In this document: one piece after another, positions 46,517-55,770 of the stretch
Layout of the letters: each line of letters starts with the position of its first letter
Position numbering within the stretch: position 1 is the stretch's first letter
NCBI RefSeq assembly: GCF_030323545.1
Contig: NZ_CP122954.1
Span: 1,240,001-1,304,000, forward strand
Reading direction: 5' to 3'
Source of the DNA: Helicobacter pylori
GTDB lineage: Bacteria > Campylobacterota > Campylobacteria > Campylobacterales > Helicobacteraceae
Length of the DNA stretch: 64,000 nucleotides
Made by a program: the position numbers and the translations under genes
Notes under the pieces: model-generated
Database searches by the model: none
Seen by the model: only the letters and a program-made list of their open reading frames with translations
What the model was told of the DNA's origin: nothing

Positions 46517-47637
46517 GCATTCTCCTTAATAAATGTGGTTTGCCCCTTTAAAATCATTCTTTGAACTCCGCCGTATAATTCTAAACCATAAAAGGGCGAA
46601 TTTTTATTATCAACTCTTGTTTGAGCGTTTAAATCTACGATCATGAGATTGGCTAATTGGTTTTCTTTAACCTCGCCTGCATTGAGTTTTAAAAACCTCG
46701 CTTGATTAGTCGCCATGACTTTAATGAGCTGTTGGAAGCTGATAACCTTTTTTTGAACTAAAAAAGTATAAGCCACGCTAAAAGCGTCCTCTATGCTCTC
46801 ACACCCAAAAGCGCTTTCTTCAAAAAGCTCTGCGCTAGAGTTTTTAAAAACATGAAGGCTTGTGAGCATGGCGATTTCATTATTTTTTAGGGCCTCTTTT
46901 AAAGCGTTTTGGCTTTCTTTATCCCTTAAAGGAGGAGCGATTTTAAATCTAGGCTCATAATCTTCATACACGCTCTCATCTAAGATTAAATGGCTTAAGG
47001 GCGTTTGGGCTTGCAAACGCGCTCCTAAATCATTAAAGGCTTTGATGAGTTTGAGTGTGGCGATGCTACTCACTTTATCTAAAAGCATAGGGATTTGTAA
47101 CGCTCTAGAAACTTCCATAAAACGCACCAAGCGCGTGTTTTCAAACGCATTTTCCACAAAATTTTGCCCCAATTCATAGGCTAATGCCCCACTATTTAGG
47201 GGTTCAAAAGAATTTTCCAAAGAAATTAAAAGAGGCAAGTTGTAGGATTTAGCGTAGTGGCTGATGAGTTCTAAAAAAGCGTCAGATGGCGCGATTAAAA
47301 TTTCCCCTCCTTTATTTTTAAGCGTAGCGATGTCGGCTAGTTGGTTGTTTTTAATCGCCATAATATTTTTAATGCCGCTTTGATCGCAATCAAAAACATT
47401 GAGCAACCCCACCCCCCCTTTAAAAGCCTTTTGTTTTAAATTTTCATAACCCTCCAAAGCAGTAACGCTCAAATCAATGAAGCTTGGCAGCACGAATAAA
47501 TTCTTGCACTCAATCACTTCTTCATTTGTGGTAGGGCTTAAGTTATCTTTAATCTCTATAATGAGAGAATCTTTTAAGCGGATATCCGCTCTTTTTAAAA
47601 CCCCATCATCATAAAACGAAGCGTTTTTTAACAACAT
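46501..47637 (-). CDS. Dihydroorotase-like protein lacking metal ligands
   Basis: 378 residues from ATG at 47637 with AGGAGGG upstream. The overall plan is that of class I dihydroorotase: a small beta-sandwich start (LLKNASFYDDGVLKRADIRL), the PSFIDLSVT corner, and C-terminal NAGEVKENQLANLMIVDLN and SPFYGLELYG. The active-site HxH of dihydroorotases (usually DxHVHxR) reads DLSVT at residues 55-59, and later His ligands are not evident. It is thus most like the inactive PyrC' proteins that stabilise aspartate carbamoyltransferase. An active pyrC should lie elsewhere. It precedes mqnX, overlapping it by 16 nt. Confidence 0.8.
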   Translation of the reverse strand: MLLKNASFYDDGVLKRADIRLKDSLIIEIKDNLSPTTNEEVIECKNLFVLPSFIDLSVTALEGYENLKQKAFKGGVGLLNVFDCDQSGIKNIMAIKNNQLADIATLKNKGGEILIAPSDAFLELISHYAKSYNLPLLISLENSFEPLNSGALAYELGQNFVENAFENTRLVRFMEVSRALQIPMLLDKVSSIATLKLIKAFNDLGARLQAQTPLSHLILDESVYEDYEPRFKIAPPLRDKESQNALKEALKNNEIAMLTSLHVFKNSSAELFEESAFGCESIEDAFSVAYTFLVQKKVISFQQLIKVMATNQARFLKLNAGEVKENQLANLMIVDLNAQTRVDNKNSPFYGLELYGGVQRMILKGQTTFIKENACKKS

Positions 47638-47646
47638 CAAACCCTC

Positions 47647-48369
47647 CTATTTTTGCAAGAAATCCGTCAGGCTTTCTAAAGAATTTGTCATGATCAGTAT
47701 TCCCATTAAAATAAGCACCAACCCTGAAACAATTTCAATCGCACGGTTGTATTTCTTTAAGGATTTTAAAAACAAAAGCGCTCTTTCTAGCATTAAAGCC
47801 ACCAATAAAAAAGGGATCGCCAAGCCCATTACAAACACCACCATAAGCATTAAGCCATAAGCATCCTTACTTGCGCTCATGATCACTATAGAAGTGAATA
47901 TCGGCCCGATGCATGGCGTCCAGCCTAAAGCGAAACTCATGCCCAAAAGAAAGGGGTAAAAGCGCTGCATGCTATTAGATTTGCTCGCCAAACGAACGCT
48001 TTGAGTTTTATACAAAAATGCAAAACGAAACACGCCTAAAAAATGCAAACCAAAAAGGATCACAATCCCCCCAGCGATATAATTCACCCAGGAAAACGAA
48101 AAGCTATGGATAAGCTTAGCCATAGACATGCCCACGCCCAAAAACACGAGCGAAAACCCTACCACAAACATCAAGGATTTTAAAAAAACCGAAACCCTTT
48201 TAGCCTTACCATCTTTAATATCCTCTAAAGAAATTTGAGAAATATAAGACATATACGCCGGGATCAAGGGCAACACGCAAGGGCTTAAAAAAGTTAAAAT
48301 CCCGGCTAAAAGCGAAGTTAAAAGAGGCGCTGTGTCAAATAAATTGATAAGCGTGTTATCAAACATCAT
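47647..48369 (-). CDS. ccdA: CcdA/DsbD-type thiol-disulfide membrane transporter
   Basis: 240 residues with six membrane segments. GILTFLSPCVLPLIPAYMSY near residue 20 holds the first reactive Cys, and GWTPCIGPIFTSIVI near 150 the second, both followed by Pro-rich turns as in CcdA. It moves reducing equivalents from cytoplasmic thioredoxin to periplasmic thiol proteins for cytochrome c maturation. The ATG at 48369 or 48366 follows AAGGA. It is 9 nt upstream of the dihydroorotase-like gene. Confidence 0.93.
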   Translation of the reverse strand: MMFDNTLINLFDTAPLLTSLLAGILTFLSPCVLPLIPAYMSYISQISLEDIKDGKAKRVSVFLKSLMFVVGFSLVFLGVGMSMAKLIHSFSFSWVNYIAGGIVILFGLHFLGVFRFAFLYKTQSVRLASKSNSMQRFYPFLLGMSFALGWTPCIGPIFTSIVIMSASKDAYGLMLMVVFVMGLAIPFLLVALMLERALLFLKSLKKYNRAIEIVSGLVLILMGILIMTNSLESLTDFLQK

Positions 48370-48422
48370 TCAATCCTTTTTTAAAAATAACCATTTCTTG
48401 TCTTTTTTAGGATAACAAAATC

Positions 48423-50993
48423 TCACTTAATCTTAGGCGTAATTTCGTTATTTTCTACCACAAACGCCACGCTGTCATTCTCTTTAATTTTATCCTCTAA
48501 AATGAGTTCAGCGAGCTTGTCTTCTACCATTTCATAGAGCGCGCGCTTTAAGGGTCTAGCGCCATAAAATCTGTCAAATCCCGCTTTGGCGATCAATTCT
48601 TTTGCCTCTTCGTCTAGGGTTACATTAATGCCCCTTTCAAGCGCTTTTTTTTGAATGTTTTCAAAAAGTATCCCCACGATATTGGCGATAGCATGGCTAT
48701 CTAGGGCGTTAAAGGAGATGATTTCATCTAAGCGGTTTAAAAATTCCGGCTTAAAAAATTGCCTCAAACTCTCTTTAATCGCTTGTTGTTTATCGGCTTC
48801 ACTCAAATTCTCTTCCAAAAGCGCGCCGCTAGCCACATTGCTGGTTAAAATCAAAATCGTGTTTTTGAAATCCACTCTCACGCCCTTACTATCGGTTAAA
48901 TGCCCTTCATCTAAAACCTGCAACAAGAGGTTAAACACATCCGGATGGGCTTTTTCCACCTCATCTAACAGCACCACGCTATAAGGCTTTCTGCGCACCG
49001 CTTCGGTCAATTGCCCGCCTTCTTCATAGCCCACATACCCAGGAGCAGCCCCAATAAGACGGCTTATGGCATGCTTTTCCATGTACTCGCTCATGTCAAT
49101 TCTTATAAGATTTTTATCGCTATCAAACAAGAATTGCGCCAAAGCTTTAGCGCTCTCAGTTTTACCCACGCCTGTTGGCCCTAAAAAGAGAAAACTCCCT
49201 ATGGGCTTGTTGCTATCGCTTAGGCCGGCCTTATTCCTTTTAATCGCTTTAGCGATCGCTTTGATCGCTTTTTCTTGCCCCACCACTCTTTTTTGCAATT
49301 CGCTTTCAATGTTTAAAACCCTGTTTTTTTCGCTCTGGAGCATTTTTTGGACCGGGATATGCGTCCATTGGCTCACGATCTCAGCGATGTTGTTTTCGCT
49401 TAAAGCGTTTTGCAACAACGCCCCGTTTTGTTGCATGACTTCCCATTTATGCTGCAATTCTTCTTCTTTCTTTTTGTTTTCAGGGATTTTAGAGTATTCA
49501 ATTTCGCCCGCTTGCTGGTAATCCCCATTGCGCTTAAACCTCTCAGCCTCTCTTTTCAAATTTTCTGTTTCCATTTTCAAGCGTGAAATCTCTTTAAACA
49601 CTTCTTTTTCGTTTTCAAATTGCACTTCTAATTGGATTTTTTCTTCTTTCAAACCGCTCAATTCTTTAAGGATTTCTTGCATGCGTTTGGCATTGCTCTC
49701 TTTTTTTTCCATTTCAAGGGCTTGTTTTTCCATTTCCAGTCTTTGGATGGAACGTTTAACGCTAGAGAGTTTTGCCGGCTCTGATTCCATTTGCATTTTT
49801 AATTGAGCCGCTCCCTCATCAATCAAATCAATCGCTTTATCGGGTAAAAACCTATCAGTAATGTAACGGCTAGAGAGTTTAGCGCTCGCTATGAGTGCGG
49901 AGTCATTGATGGTGATATTATGGTGCGTTTCTAAAGTTTCTTTTAGCCCCCTTAAAATCTGTAAAGCTTCATTGATGCTAGGCTCATTGAGTAAAATGGG
50001 TTGGAAACGCCGTTGTAACGCCATGTCTTTTTCAAAATACTTGCGGTATTCTTTTAGAGTGGTCGCTCCAATCGTGTGCAATTCCCCCCTAGCGAGCGCG
50101 GGTTTTAAAATATTAGCCGCATCCATGCCCCCCTCACTAGCCCCAGCCCCCACAATCGTATGGATTTCATCAATGAATAAAATCACATTCGCGCTTTTTT
50201 TAACTTCTTCAATCACCTTTTTCAAACGCTCTTCAAATTCGCCTCTGTATTTCGCTCCAGCCACCAATAAGCTCAAATCTAAAGCGATAACTCGTTTGTT
50301 TAAAAGCGTTTTAGGCACTTCCTTATTCACAATGCGTTGGGCTAACCCTTCCACAACCGCTGTTTTCCCCACTCCAGGCTCACCTAATAAAATAGGGTTA
50401 TTTTTTGTTTTTCTGATCAAAATTTGCATCATGCGAATGATTTCTTCATCTCTTCCGATCACGGGATCCAGCTTATTTTCTAGGGCTTTTTGCGTCAAAT
50501 CAATGCCAAATTTTTCTAAACTTTCCAAATTGGAATCATCGTTTTTATTTTGGATAGTCGCGCCTTTTCTCAAAGATTCTAAAGTTTTTTGCAATTCCTT
50601 AGTGTCTAAATAAGGTTTTAAAACGCTTTCAAAAAGGCTCATATTCGCCAAAAGATACACATCGGTAGCGATGAAAGAATCGCCAATTTTAGCCATCAAG
50701 CCTTGAGCGTTTTCCAAACTTTGGATTAGAGCTTGGTTTAATTGGATATTTTGCTTGTTGATTTGTGAAACTTTAGCAAACTTATGCAACTCGCTTTGAA
50801 CGCTAAGCCTTAAAGCTTGAATATCCACAGACATTTTTTGCAAGGCTTGAATGAGGATGCCTTGGGAGTTATTGAGCATGACAAAAAGCATGTGCAAGGG
50901 CGTTACTTCAGCGTTTTTATGGTGTAAAGCTAAAGCGAGTGCGCTGTCTAAAGCCTCATGCAATTGGTCCGTCATTTTTTCAAATAAATTCAT
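48423..50993 (-). CDS. clpB: ClpB disaggregase
   Basis: 856 residues from ATG at 50993 with AAAGGA 6 nt upstream; a TTG at 50999 is too close. N-domain repeats occupy ~1-145. AAA-1 has [15 protein letters not shown] and [13 protein letters not shown] middle coiled-coil M-domain ([20 protein letters not shown]) spans ~400-520. AAA-2 has [15 protein letters not shown] and [12 protein letters not shown]. No LGF/IGF loop for ClpP docking was seen. It works with DnaK to rescue aggregated proteins. I saw no CIRCE element upstream. It is the first gene of clpB-ccdA-pyrC-like-mqnX. Confidence 0.97.
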   Translation of the reverse strand: MNLFEKMTDQLHEALDSALALALHHKNAEVTPLHMLFVMLNNSQGILIQALQKMSVDIQALRLSVQSELHKFAKVSQINKQNIQLNQALIQSLENAQGLMAKIGDSFIATDVYLLANMSLFESVLKPYLDTKELQKTLESLRKGATIQNKNDDSNLESLEKFGIDLTQKALENKLDPVIGRDEEIIRMMQILIRKTKNNPILLGEPGVGKTAVVEGLAQRIVNKEVPKTLLNKRVIALDLSLLVAGAKYRGEFEERLKKVIEEVKKSANVILFIDEIHTIVGAGASEGGMDAANILKPALARGELHTIGATTLKEYRKYFEKDMALQRRFQPILLNEPSINEALQILRGLKETLETHHNITINDSALIASAKLSSRYITDRFLPDKAIDLIDEGAAQLKMQMESEPAKLSSVKRSIQRLEMEKQALEMEKKESNAKRMQEILKELSGLKEEKIQLEVQFENEKEVFKEISRLKMETENLKREAERFKRNGDYQQAGEIEYSKIPENKKKEEELQHKWEVMQQNGALLQNALSENNIAEIVSQWTHIPVQKMLQSEKNRVLNIESELQKRVVGQEKAIKAIAKAIKRNKAGLSDSNKPIGSFLFLGPTGVGKTESAKALAQFLFDSDKNLIRIDMSEYMEKHAISRLIGAAPGYVGYEEGGQLTEAVRRKPYSVVLLDEVEKAHPDVFNLLLQVLDEGHLTDSKGVRVDFKNTILILTSNVASGALLEENLSEADKQQAIKESLRQFFKPEFLNRLDEIISFNALDSHAIANIVGILFENIQKKALERGINVTLDEEAKELIAKAGFDRFYGARPLKRALYEMVEDKLAELILEDKIKENDSVAFVVENNEITPKIK

Positions 50994-51065
50994 TATCAAT
51001 CCTTTTTGAGTTTTAAAATCTTTACTATTTTACACTATTTTAACCCTCAAAGGTTTTTAAAACGC

Positions 51066-51824
51066 TCACATTAATGACAAACTCTCTAAAATACGCTTTT
51101 TAGACAACTCGCAATATTCTTTTTCAATCTCTAAACCCACGCTAAAACGCCCTAAAGCGTTGGCCTCTAAAATAGTCGTGCCAGATCCGCTAAAAGGATC
51201 AAAAATCGTGTCTTCTAAAAAAGAAAACAATTGGATGCAACGCCTGGGTAATTCCCTTGGGAATGGGGCTGGGTGCTTTAAGCGCTTTTTGGATTCACCG
51301 CTAAAATTCCAAAGCCCGTTCGTGTAGAGTAAAAATTCCTCTTTACTCATTGTAGAAGTTTGTTTTTTTCGTTTGTATTCGTTTTTATAAAAAACAACAA
51401 TCAACTCCACAGGAGCGATCGCATAGGGTGCGCTAGCTTGCAGCCAACTCCCCCAAGCGGTGCGTCTTGAAATATTGCTTTCATTCCAAATGATCGTATT
51501 TTGGTATTTCCAACCGCATTCTTTAGCCACTATAGTAATATCAGCCCCCAAACTTTGCTTGCCATGTTTATTCGTATCTAAAGGGACATTCAAGCACAAT
51601 CTCGCCTGTTCCTTACCCCAAAAATAACAATTTTTAAGCCAATTTTTACACCAATTCAAATAATCATCATAAGCCCTAAAATCATTACTCCCTTGATATT
51701 CAATACTCAAATTATAGGGCGGTGAAGTGATGCATAAATCATAAAAACCTTTTTCAAAAGTCTCTAAAACGCTGGCATCGCCATGGTATAAATCCAATTT
51801 TTCCAAACTGAAATAAGGTTTCAT
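51066..51824 (-). CDS. Beta-class DNA methyltransferase (type II R-M)
   Basis: 252 residues. Motif IV TSPPYN is at residues 33-38 near the N-terminus and the AdoMet motif DPFSGSGTT at 209-217 near the C-terminus, so the order is that of the beta class. TSPPY is common in N4-cytosine enzymes but also occurs in HpaI-type N6-adenine enzymes; I recall the H. pylori homologue (HP0263) being labelled HpaI-like. Specificity cannot be read from sequence. The ATG overlaps the stop of the endonuclease gene as ATGA, an obligate R-M pairing. Confidence 0.88.
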   Translation of the reverse strand: MKPYFSLEKLDLYHGDASVLETFEKGFYDLCITSPPYNLSIEYQGSNDFRAYDDYLNWCKNWLKNCYFWGKEQARLCLNVPLDTNKHGKQSLGADITIVAKECGWKYQNTIIWNESNISRRTAWGSWLQASAPYAIAPVELIVVFYKNEYKRKKQTSTMSKEEFLLYTNGLWNFSGESKKRLKHPAPFPRELPRRCIQLFSFLEDTIFDPFSGSGTTILEANALGRFSVGLEIEKEYCELSKKRILESLSLM

Positions 51825-52516
51825 AAAAGCCTTTTTAAATCTTCTAACAAGTTTTCTATACCCTTAATCTTAGAGCTTTGATCAAAATGGCTTTTGGCTA
51901 AATAGAGACCATCTAATTCATGCTCCATGACGATCCTGGCTTTTTTAGGCTTGTCTTTAAAACTGATTTCATCATCATTATCCGGCGTTATCATAAAGAC
52001 TCTAATGTGAGAAGTTATGGGCGATTGTAAGAGTTTTAATTTCCAATAAGGCGTTTCGGTGAAACGCTCTCTAAACGAATTTTTTACCGACAAGATCGCT
52101 AGGATTTTGATATTATCCTTGTTGGTTTGATAAAGAATAATATCCCCATCAGGTAAAACGCTATACTCTCCAAAATGCACCAATAAAGCCCGTTTGACTC
52201 TATCCAGCTCGCCATTAATGCGTTTAGCCCTTAAGATTTTATCGTTCGTCATTTTTACATTGTTTTTAATACAAAAATCTTTTAATAAAAGTTCTATGAT
52301 TTTTTCTAACACCCTTCCTATGGTGCTGACAAAGCCTTGTCTGGCCAAAATACTAGCCTCTTCCTTGCTTTTATTTTGCTTAATATAATCGTTCATTTTA
52401 TCATTTAAAAAGCGCTCTTTTTCTTGTGTGTAGAAAACCTGTAAAAACTTGTAAGGTTCAGGTTGTTCTCTCATAAAATCTTTAAAACGCTCTAAAATAA
52501 TGTCGGCCAAACTCAA
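51821..52516 (-). CDS. Putative type II restriction endonuclease partner
   Basis: 231 residues from TTG at 52516 with AAGG 8 nt upstream. A longer reading to 52555 would place a TATAAT box inside the gene. The segment LPDGDIILY (PD at 122-123) followed 16 residues later by LSVKNSFRERFTE suggests a PD...(S)xK nuclease core in which Ser replaces the usual Asp/Glu, as in some Cfr10I/BsaWI-like enzymes. The upstream LEKIIELLL helix also fits a nuclease core. It overlaps the methyltransferase by 4 nt. Activity is unproven. Confidence 0.65.
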   Translation of the reverse strand: MSLADIILERFKDFMREQPEPYKFLQVFYTQEKERFLNDKMNDYIKQNKSKEEASILARQGFVSTIGRVLEKIIELLLKDFCIKNNVKMTNDKILRAKRINGELDRVKRALLVHFGEYSVLPDGDIILYQTNKDNIKILAILSVKNSFRERFTETPYWKLKLLQSPITSHIRVFMITPDNDDEISFKDKPKKARIVMEHELDGLYLAKSHFDQSSKIKGIENLLEDLKRLL

Positions 52517-52543
52517 TTCAAACACCTTAATCAAATCAATCAA

Positions 52544-52549
52544 ATTATA
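52544..52549 (-). promoter_or_regulatory. Candidate -10 box of the minus-strand R-M pair
   Basis: Minus-strand TATAAT 28 nt before the preferred TTG start at 52516. Its position inside the longest open frame is one reason to prefer the shorter start. Confidence 0.45.
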
Positions 52550-52565
52550 ATACAAAATTTTTTGA

Positions 52566-52733
52566 TAATGGCTGGTGTTTCAACAAGCTTATGATAAAAA
52601 TGAAATGCAAGTTTTAGATATTCTGCTTAAAAGTATTGCTAATGAATCATATATTTTCACTAAAATAATATTGACAGAGTTTAATCAAAGGGCTAGATAT
52701 GCAATTTTTAAATCAGTCTTTAGGATTTTTTAA
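52566..52733 (+). pseudogene. Short coding remnant upstream of the plus-strand endonuclease
   Basis: An open stretch without a clear own start reads FQQAYDKNEMQVLDILLKSI, ANESYIFTKIILTEFNQRAR, YAIFKSVFRIF and stops at 52733. An internal ATG at 52605 would give 42 residues. Composition is protein-like rather than random intergenic. It ends in a different frame inside the first codons of the endonuclease gene at 52699. One extra base near 52715-52725 would join it to LGFFNKGCFEP. I read it as the frameshifted N-terminal part of that gene, or the tail of a lost neighbour. Confidence 0.45.
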
Positions 52734-53313
52734 TAAGGGGTGCTTTGAACCTATTGATAGAAACTTCATTACAGAAAGCTATCAGGCATTAAAGCCGATT
52801 GAAGAAATTCAAAATAAATACAATAAACATGACAACGATTCATTTTTGAATGAATTGAGAGACAGCATGGTGGCTCTATATTTAGATTATGAGCTTATCA
52901 ATATTCAAAAGCATGGTCTTGATGCCAAAAGAAGTTCAAGCGATGAATTTTTAGAAATCAAACAAGTATCCTTTCAAAGTAAGACTTGGAGTGCGACTTT
53001 TAATGACACCACTTTAGAAAAAGCCAAAGTTTTTTGCGATATTAAAACGACTTTAGCTGTGGGCGTGTGGAATAATATTTCTAATCTTTTATTCATTGTT
53101 TATGGAAAGCACCCCGAAATAGGCTTGTATTTAGAACAAAAAGTAAAAGAGTGTCATAATGAGAGCAGGCGTTCAACTCAAACGATAGGGGTTAGTAAAT
53201 TAATCAAAGAATTTGATTCTAAAATGAAACCCATTGATTCAAAAGAACAAGAGCTTATCAATCTTTTTAATCTCAAGTTTGGTCGTTTTTCTTGGGAAAA
53301 CCATCTTGCATAA
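52699..53313 (+). CDS. Putative type II restriction endonuclease (PD-(D/E)xK-like), possibly truncated
   Basis: 204 residues. ATG has AAAGGG upstream. KHGLDAKRSSSDEFLEIKQV places D75 eleven residues before E86-I-K88, a plausible D...ExK metal site. The following QSKTWSATFNDTTLEKA is strongly polar. No signal or membrane segment. It lies directly before a methyltransferase whose frame begins inside or just after its end. The 5' flank contains a coding-like remnant, so the true N-terminus may be missing in this strain. Function is inferred from gene pairing. Confidence 0.6.
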   Translation: MQFLNQSLGFFNKGCFEPIDRNFITESYQALKPIEEIQNKYNKHDNDSFLNELRDSMVALYLDYELINIQKHGLDAKRSSSDEFLEIKQVSFQSKTWSATFNDTTLEKAKVFCDIKTTLAVGVWNNISNLLFIVYGKHPEIGLYLEQKVKECHNESRRSTQTIGVSKLIKEFDSKMKPIDSKEQELINLFNLKFGRFSWENHLA

Positions 53314-54460
53314 AGTTTTTATTATGGAGGCTTTGGAGTGTTTGAAAAGAATAGAAAAAGAAAGCATCCAAACTATCTATATAGACCCCCCTTATAACAC
53401 CAAGAGTTCTAACTTTGAATATGAAGACGATCATGCTGACTATGAAAAATGGATTGAAGAACATTTGATTTTAGCAAAGGCTGTGTTAAAACAAAGTGGT
53501 TGTCTTTTTATTTCTATAGATGATAATAAAATGGCTGAAGTTAAAATCATTGCCAATGAAATTTTTGGAACGCGCAATTTTTTAGGCACTTTTATCACTA
53601 AACAAGCCACAAGGTCTAACGCTAAACATATCAATATTACCCATGAATATGTTTTAAGCTACGCCAAAAATAAAGCGTTCGCTCCTGGTTTTAAAATCTT
53701 ACGAACGCTTTTGCCCATTTATGCTAAACCATTAAAAGATTTAATGCGAACGATTAAGAATGTTTTTAGACAAAAAGGACAAGATCAAGCCCAACTTGTC
53801 TTAAAAGAACAAATCAAAGAGTTATCTCAAAAAGAACATTTTAATTTTTTAAAAAATTATAATTTAGTGGATGAAAAAGGTGAGATTTATTTCGCTAAAG
53901 ATTTATCCACGCCTTCACACCCACGCAGTGTAGCGATAGAAGAAATCAATCTTTTTTTAGAACCCTTAAAAAGCAGAGGGTGGAGCAGCGATAAAAAGCT
54001 TAAGGAGTTGTATTATCAAAACAGGCTTATTTTTAAGAACAATCGCCCTTATGAAAAATATTACCTAAAAGAATCGCAAGATAATTGTTTGAGCGTGTTG
54101 GATTTTTATAGCCGACAAGGCACAAAAGATTTAGAAAAATTAGGATTAAAGGGGCTTTTTAAGACACCAAAACCTGTAGAATTGATTAAATATTTATTGC
54201 TATGCTCCACCCCTAAAGATTCTATTATTTTAGATTTTTTTGCAGGCAGTGGGACAACAGCGCAAGCGGTTATAGAAGTTAATAAGGATTATTATTTGAA
54301 TTGGTCTTTTTATTTGTGCCAAAAAGAAGAAAAAATTAAAAATAACCCGCAAGCTGCCAGCATTTTAAAAAACAAGGGGTATCAAAACACGATTTCAAAC
54401 ATCATGCTGTTGCGTTTAGAAAAGATCATCAAAAGCCATGAATACGAAATTTTAAGATAA
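53306..54460 (+). CDS. Beta-class N6-adenine DNA methyltransferase
   Basis: 384 residues from TTG at 53306. ATGs at 53234 and 53324 are alternatives and none has a strong ribosome site. IYIDPPYN at 24-31 is motif IV, DFFAGSGTT at 310-318 motif I, and a target-recognition region of ~200 residues lies between, giving the beta class. DPPY favours N6-adenine. I recall the 26695 homologue (HP0260) as a TCNNGA methyltransferase, with limited certainty. The preceding endonuclease frame ends FSWENHLA at 53313. One added base in the AAAA run at 53297-53300 would fuse the two genes. It is convergent with xseA. Confidence 0.85.
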   Translation: MHKVFIMEALECLKRIEKESIQTIYIDPPYNTKSSNFEYEDDHADYEKWIEEHLILAKAVLKQSGCLFISIDDNKMAEVKIIANEIFGTRNFLGTFITKQATRSNAKHINITHEYVLSYAKNKAFAPGFKILRTLLPIYAKPLKDLMRTIKNVFRQKGQDQAQLVLKEQIKELSQKEHFNFLKNYNLVDEKGEIYFAKDLSTPSHPRSVAIEEINLFLEPLKSRGWSSDKKLKELYYQNRLIFKNNRPYEKYYLKESQDNCLSVLDFYSRQGTKDLEKLGLKGLFKTPKPVELIKYLLLCSTPKDSIILDFFAGSGTTAQAVIEVNKDYYLNWSFYLCQKEEKIKNNPQAASILKNKGYQNTISNIMLLRLEKIIKSHEYEILR

Positions 54461-54495
54461 AACGAATAGCGTTTTAAATATTATTTTTCAAACCC

Positions 54496-55752
54496 CTACA
54501 CCCTATCCACGCTCAAAATTTCAGCGCTCGCTCTGGCTTTTTCATTACTCAATTCAATTTTATCGCCCCTTTTTAATGCCTCTAATTCTATCGCTTGATT
54601 ATTCTTGCTCACCAACACCCCGAATTGGGGCAATTTCAAATTGGCATGAGCGAGTTTAAGGGCATTCTCTAGCCTATTTAATCGCTCTGTTTTAGTTTGT
54701 AAAAAAGGGCTTGTTAATGTTTGAGTAGAGATTTTTTCTAAAAGCGTTTTTTTAAAGCGTAAAAATTCTAAGGTTTTATTTTCTAAAGCGATTTTTAGTT
54801 TCTCTAGTTTTAAGGTGTTTAAATGGTGCTTGTTTTCAAAACTCAATCGTTTTAAAAAATCCGCTAAATGCTCTAAATGCGCCTTTTTTTGGTGGAGCAA
54901 AGTTTTAAAAGAGCGGTGCAATTTCACATTAAACCCATCAAGTCTTTGCAACCATTCATCGCTATTGGGGAGTAAAATCTCCATCGCATTTGAAGGCGTA
55001 GAAGCCCTTAAATCCGCCACCAAATCGCTCAATAAAAAATCGCTCTCATGCCCAATAGCTGACATGCTGAAAGTTTTAGCCAAATGCAATGCATCAGCGA
55101 TTTTCTCATCATTGAAAGAATACAAATCCTCCATGCTCCCCCCACCCCTAGCCATTACAATCGCATCAAAAGCGTTTTTTGTGTCATGAAAACTATCCGC
55201 ATAAGCGATGCTCTCCACCACGCTTTGAACGCACCCCTCCCCTTGCATTAGAGTATTGATGCAAACCAATTCACACATCGGCCATCGTTTGGAAGCGATC
55301 TTTTTCATGTCCGCCCAAGCGGCTGAATTTTGAGAAGTGATGACTGCCACTCGTTTAGGAAAATGCGGTTTGGGCAATTTATTGGCTTCATCAAAATAGC
55401 CTTTAAGGCGTAATTTTTCTTTCAATTGCTCTAAAGCTAGGGTTAATGAACCTATCTCTTTAGGCTCTATTTCAAAGCAATTGATTTGATAATCCCCCCT
55501 TGGAACATACACGCTAACACCCCCAAAAACAACCACTTCCTGCCCTTCTTTTAAAGCGAATTTAAGCCTGTTAGCGTTCCCTTTAAACAGCACGCATTTA
55601 ATAACTGACTGGCTGTCTTTGAGCGAAAAATACGCATGGCCGCTCACCTTATGGACAGTCAAATTACTCACTTCCCCTTGAACCCTAATTTGCAAAAAAG
55701 TCACTTCTAAAAGGGCTTTGATTTGCGTATTGATTTCGCTCACGCTCAACAC
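54496..55752 (-). CDS. xseA: Exodeoxyribonuclease VII large subunit
   Basis: 418 residues from GTG at 55752 (LSVSEINTQIKALLE), matching the usual N-terminus; upstream in-frame TTG/GTG codons sit on top of the AGGGGGAG ribosome site. An OB-fold (residues ~20-100, VQGEVSNLTVHKVSGHAYFS) precedes the catalytic domain with VITSQNSAAWADM, IVMARGGGSMEDLYSFND and SAIGHESDFLLSDLVADLRA. It degrades single-stranded DNA with XseB. It starts 18 nt after rseP and is convergent with the R-M methyltransferase. Confidence 0.97.
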   Translation of the reverse strand: MLSVSEINTQIKALLEVTFLQIRVQGEVSNLTVHKVSGHAYFSLKDSQSVIKCVLFKGNANRLKFALKEGQEVVVFGGVSVYVPRGDYQINCFEIEPKEIGSLTLALEQLKEKLRLKGYFDEANKLPKPHFPKRVAVITSQNSAAWADMKKIASKRWPMCELVCINTLMQGEGCVQSVVESIAYADSFHDTKNAFDAIVMARGGGSMEDLYSFNDEKIADALHLAKTFSMSAIGHESDFLLSDLVADLRASTPSNAMEILLPNSDEWLQRLDGFNVKLHRSFKTLLHQKKAHLEHLADFLKRLSFENKHHLNTLKLEKLKIALENKTLEFLRFKKTLLEKISTQTLTSPFLQTKTERLNRLENALKLAHANLKLPQFGVLVSKNNQAIELEALKRGDKIELSNEKARASAEILSVDRV

Positions 55753-55770
55753 ATGCACCAACTCCCCCTT

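Noticed and set aside
49891-50613. 240-codon open frame opposite clpB
   Set aside because: Shadow of the conserved AAA-1 region of clpB.
50994-51065. CIRCE/HrcA operator upstream of clpB
   Set aside because: The flank is AT-rich with short direct TTTAAAA motifs but no 9-9-9 inverted repeat.
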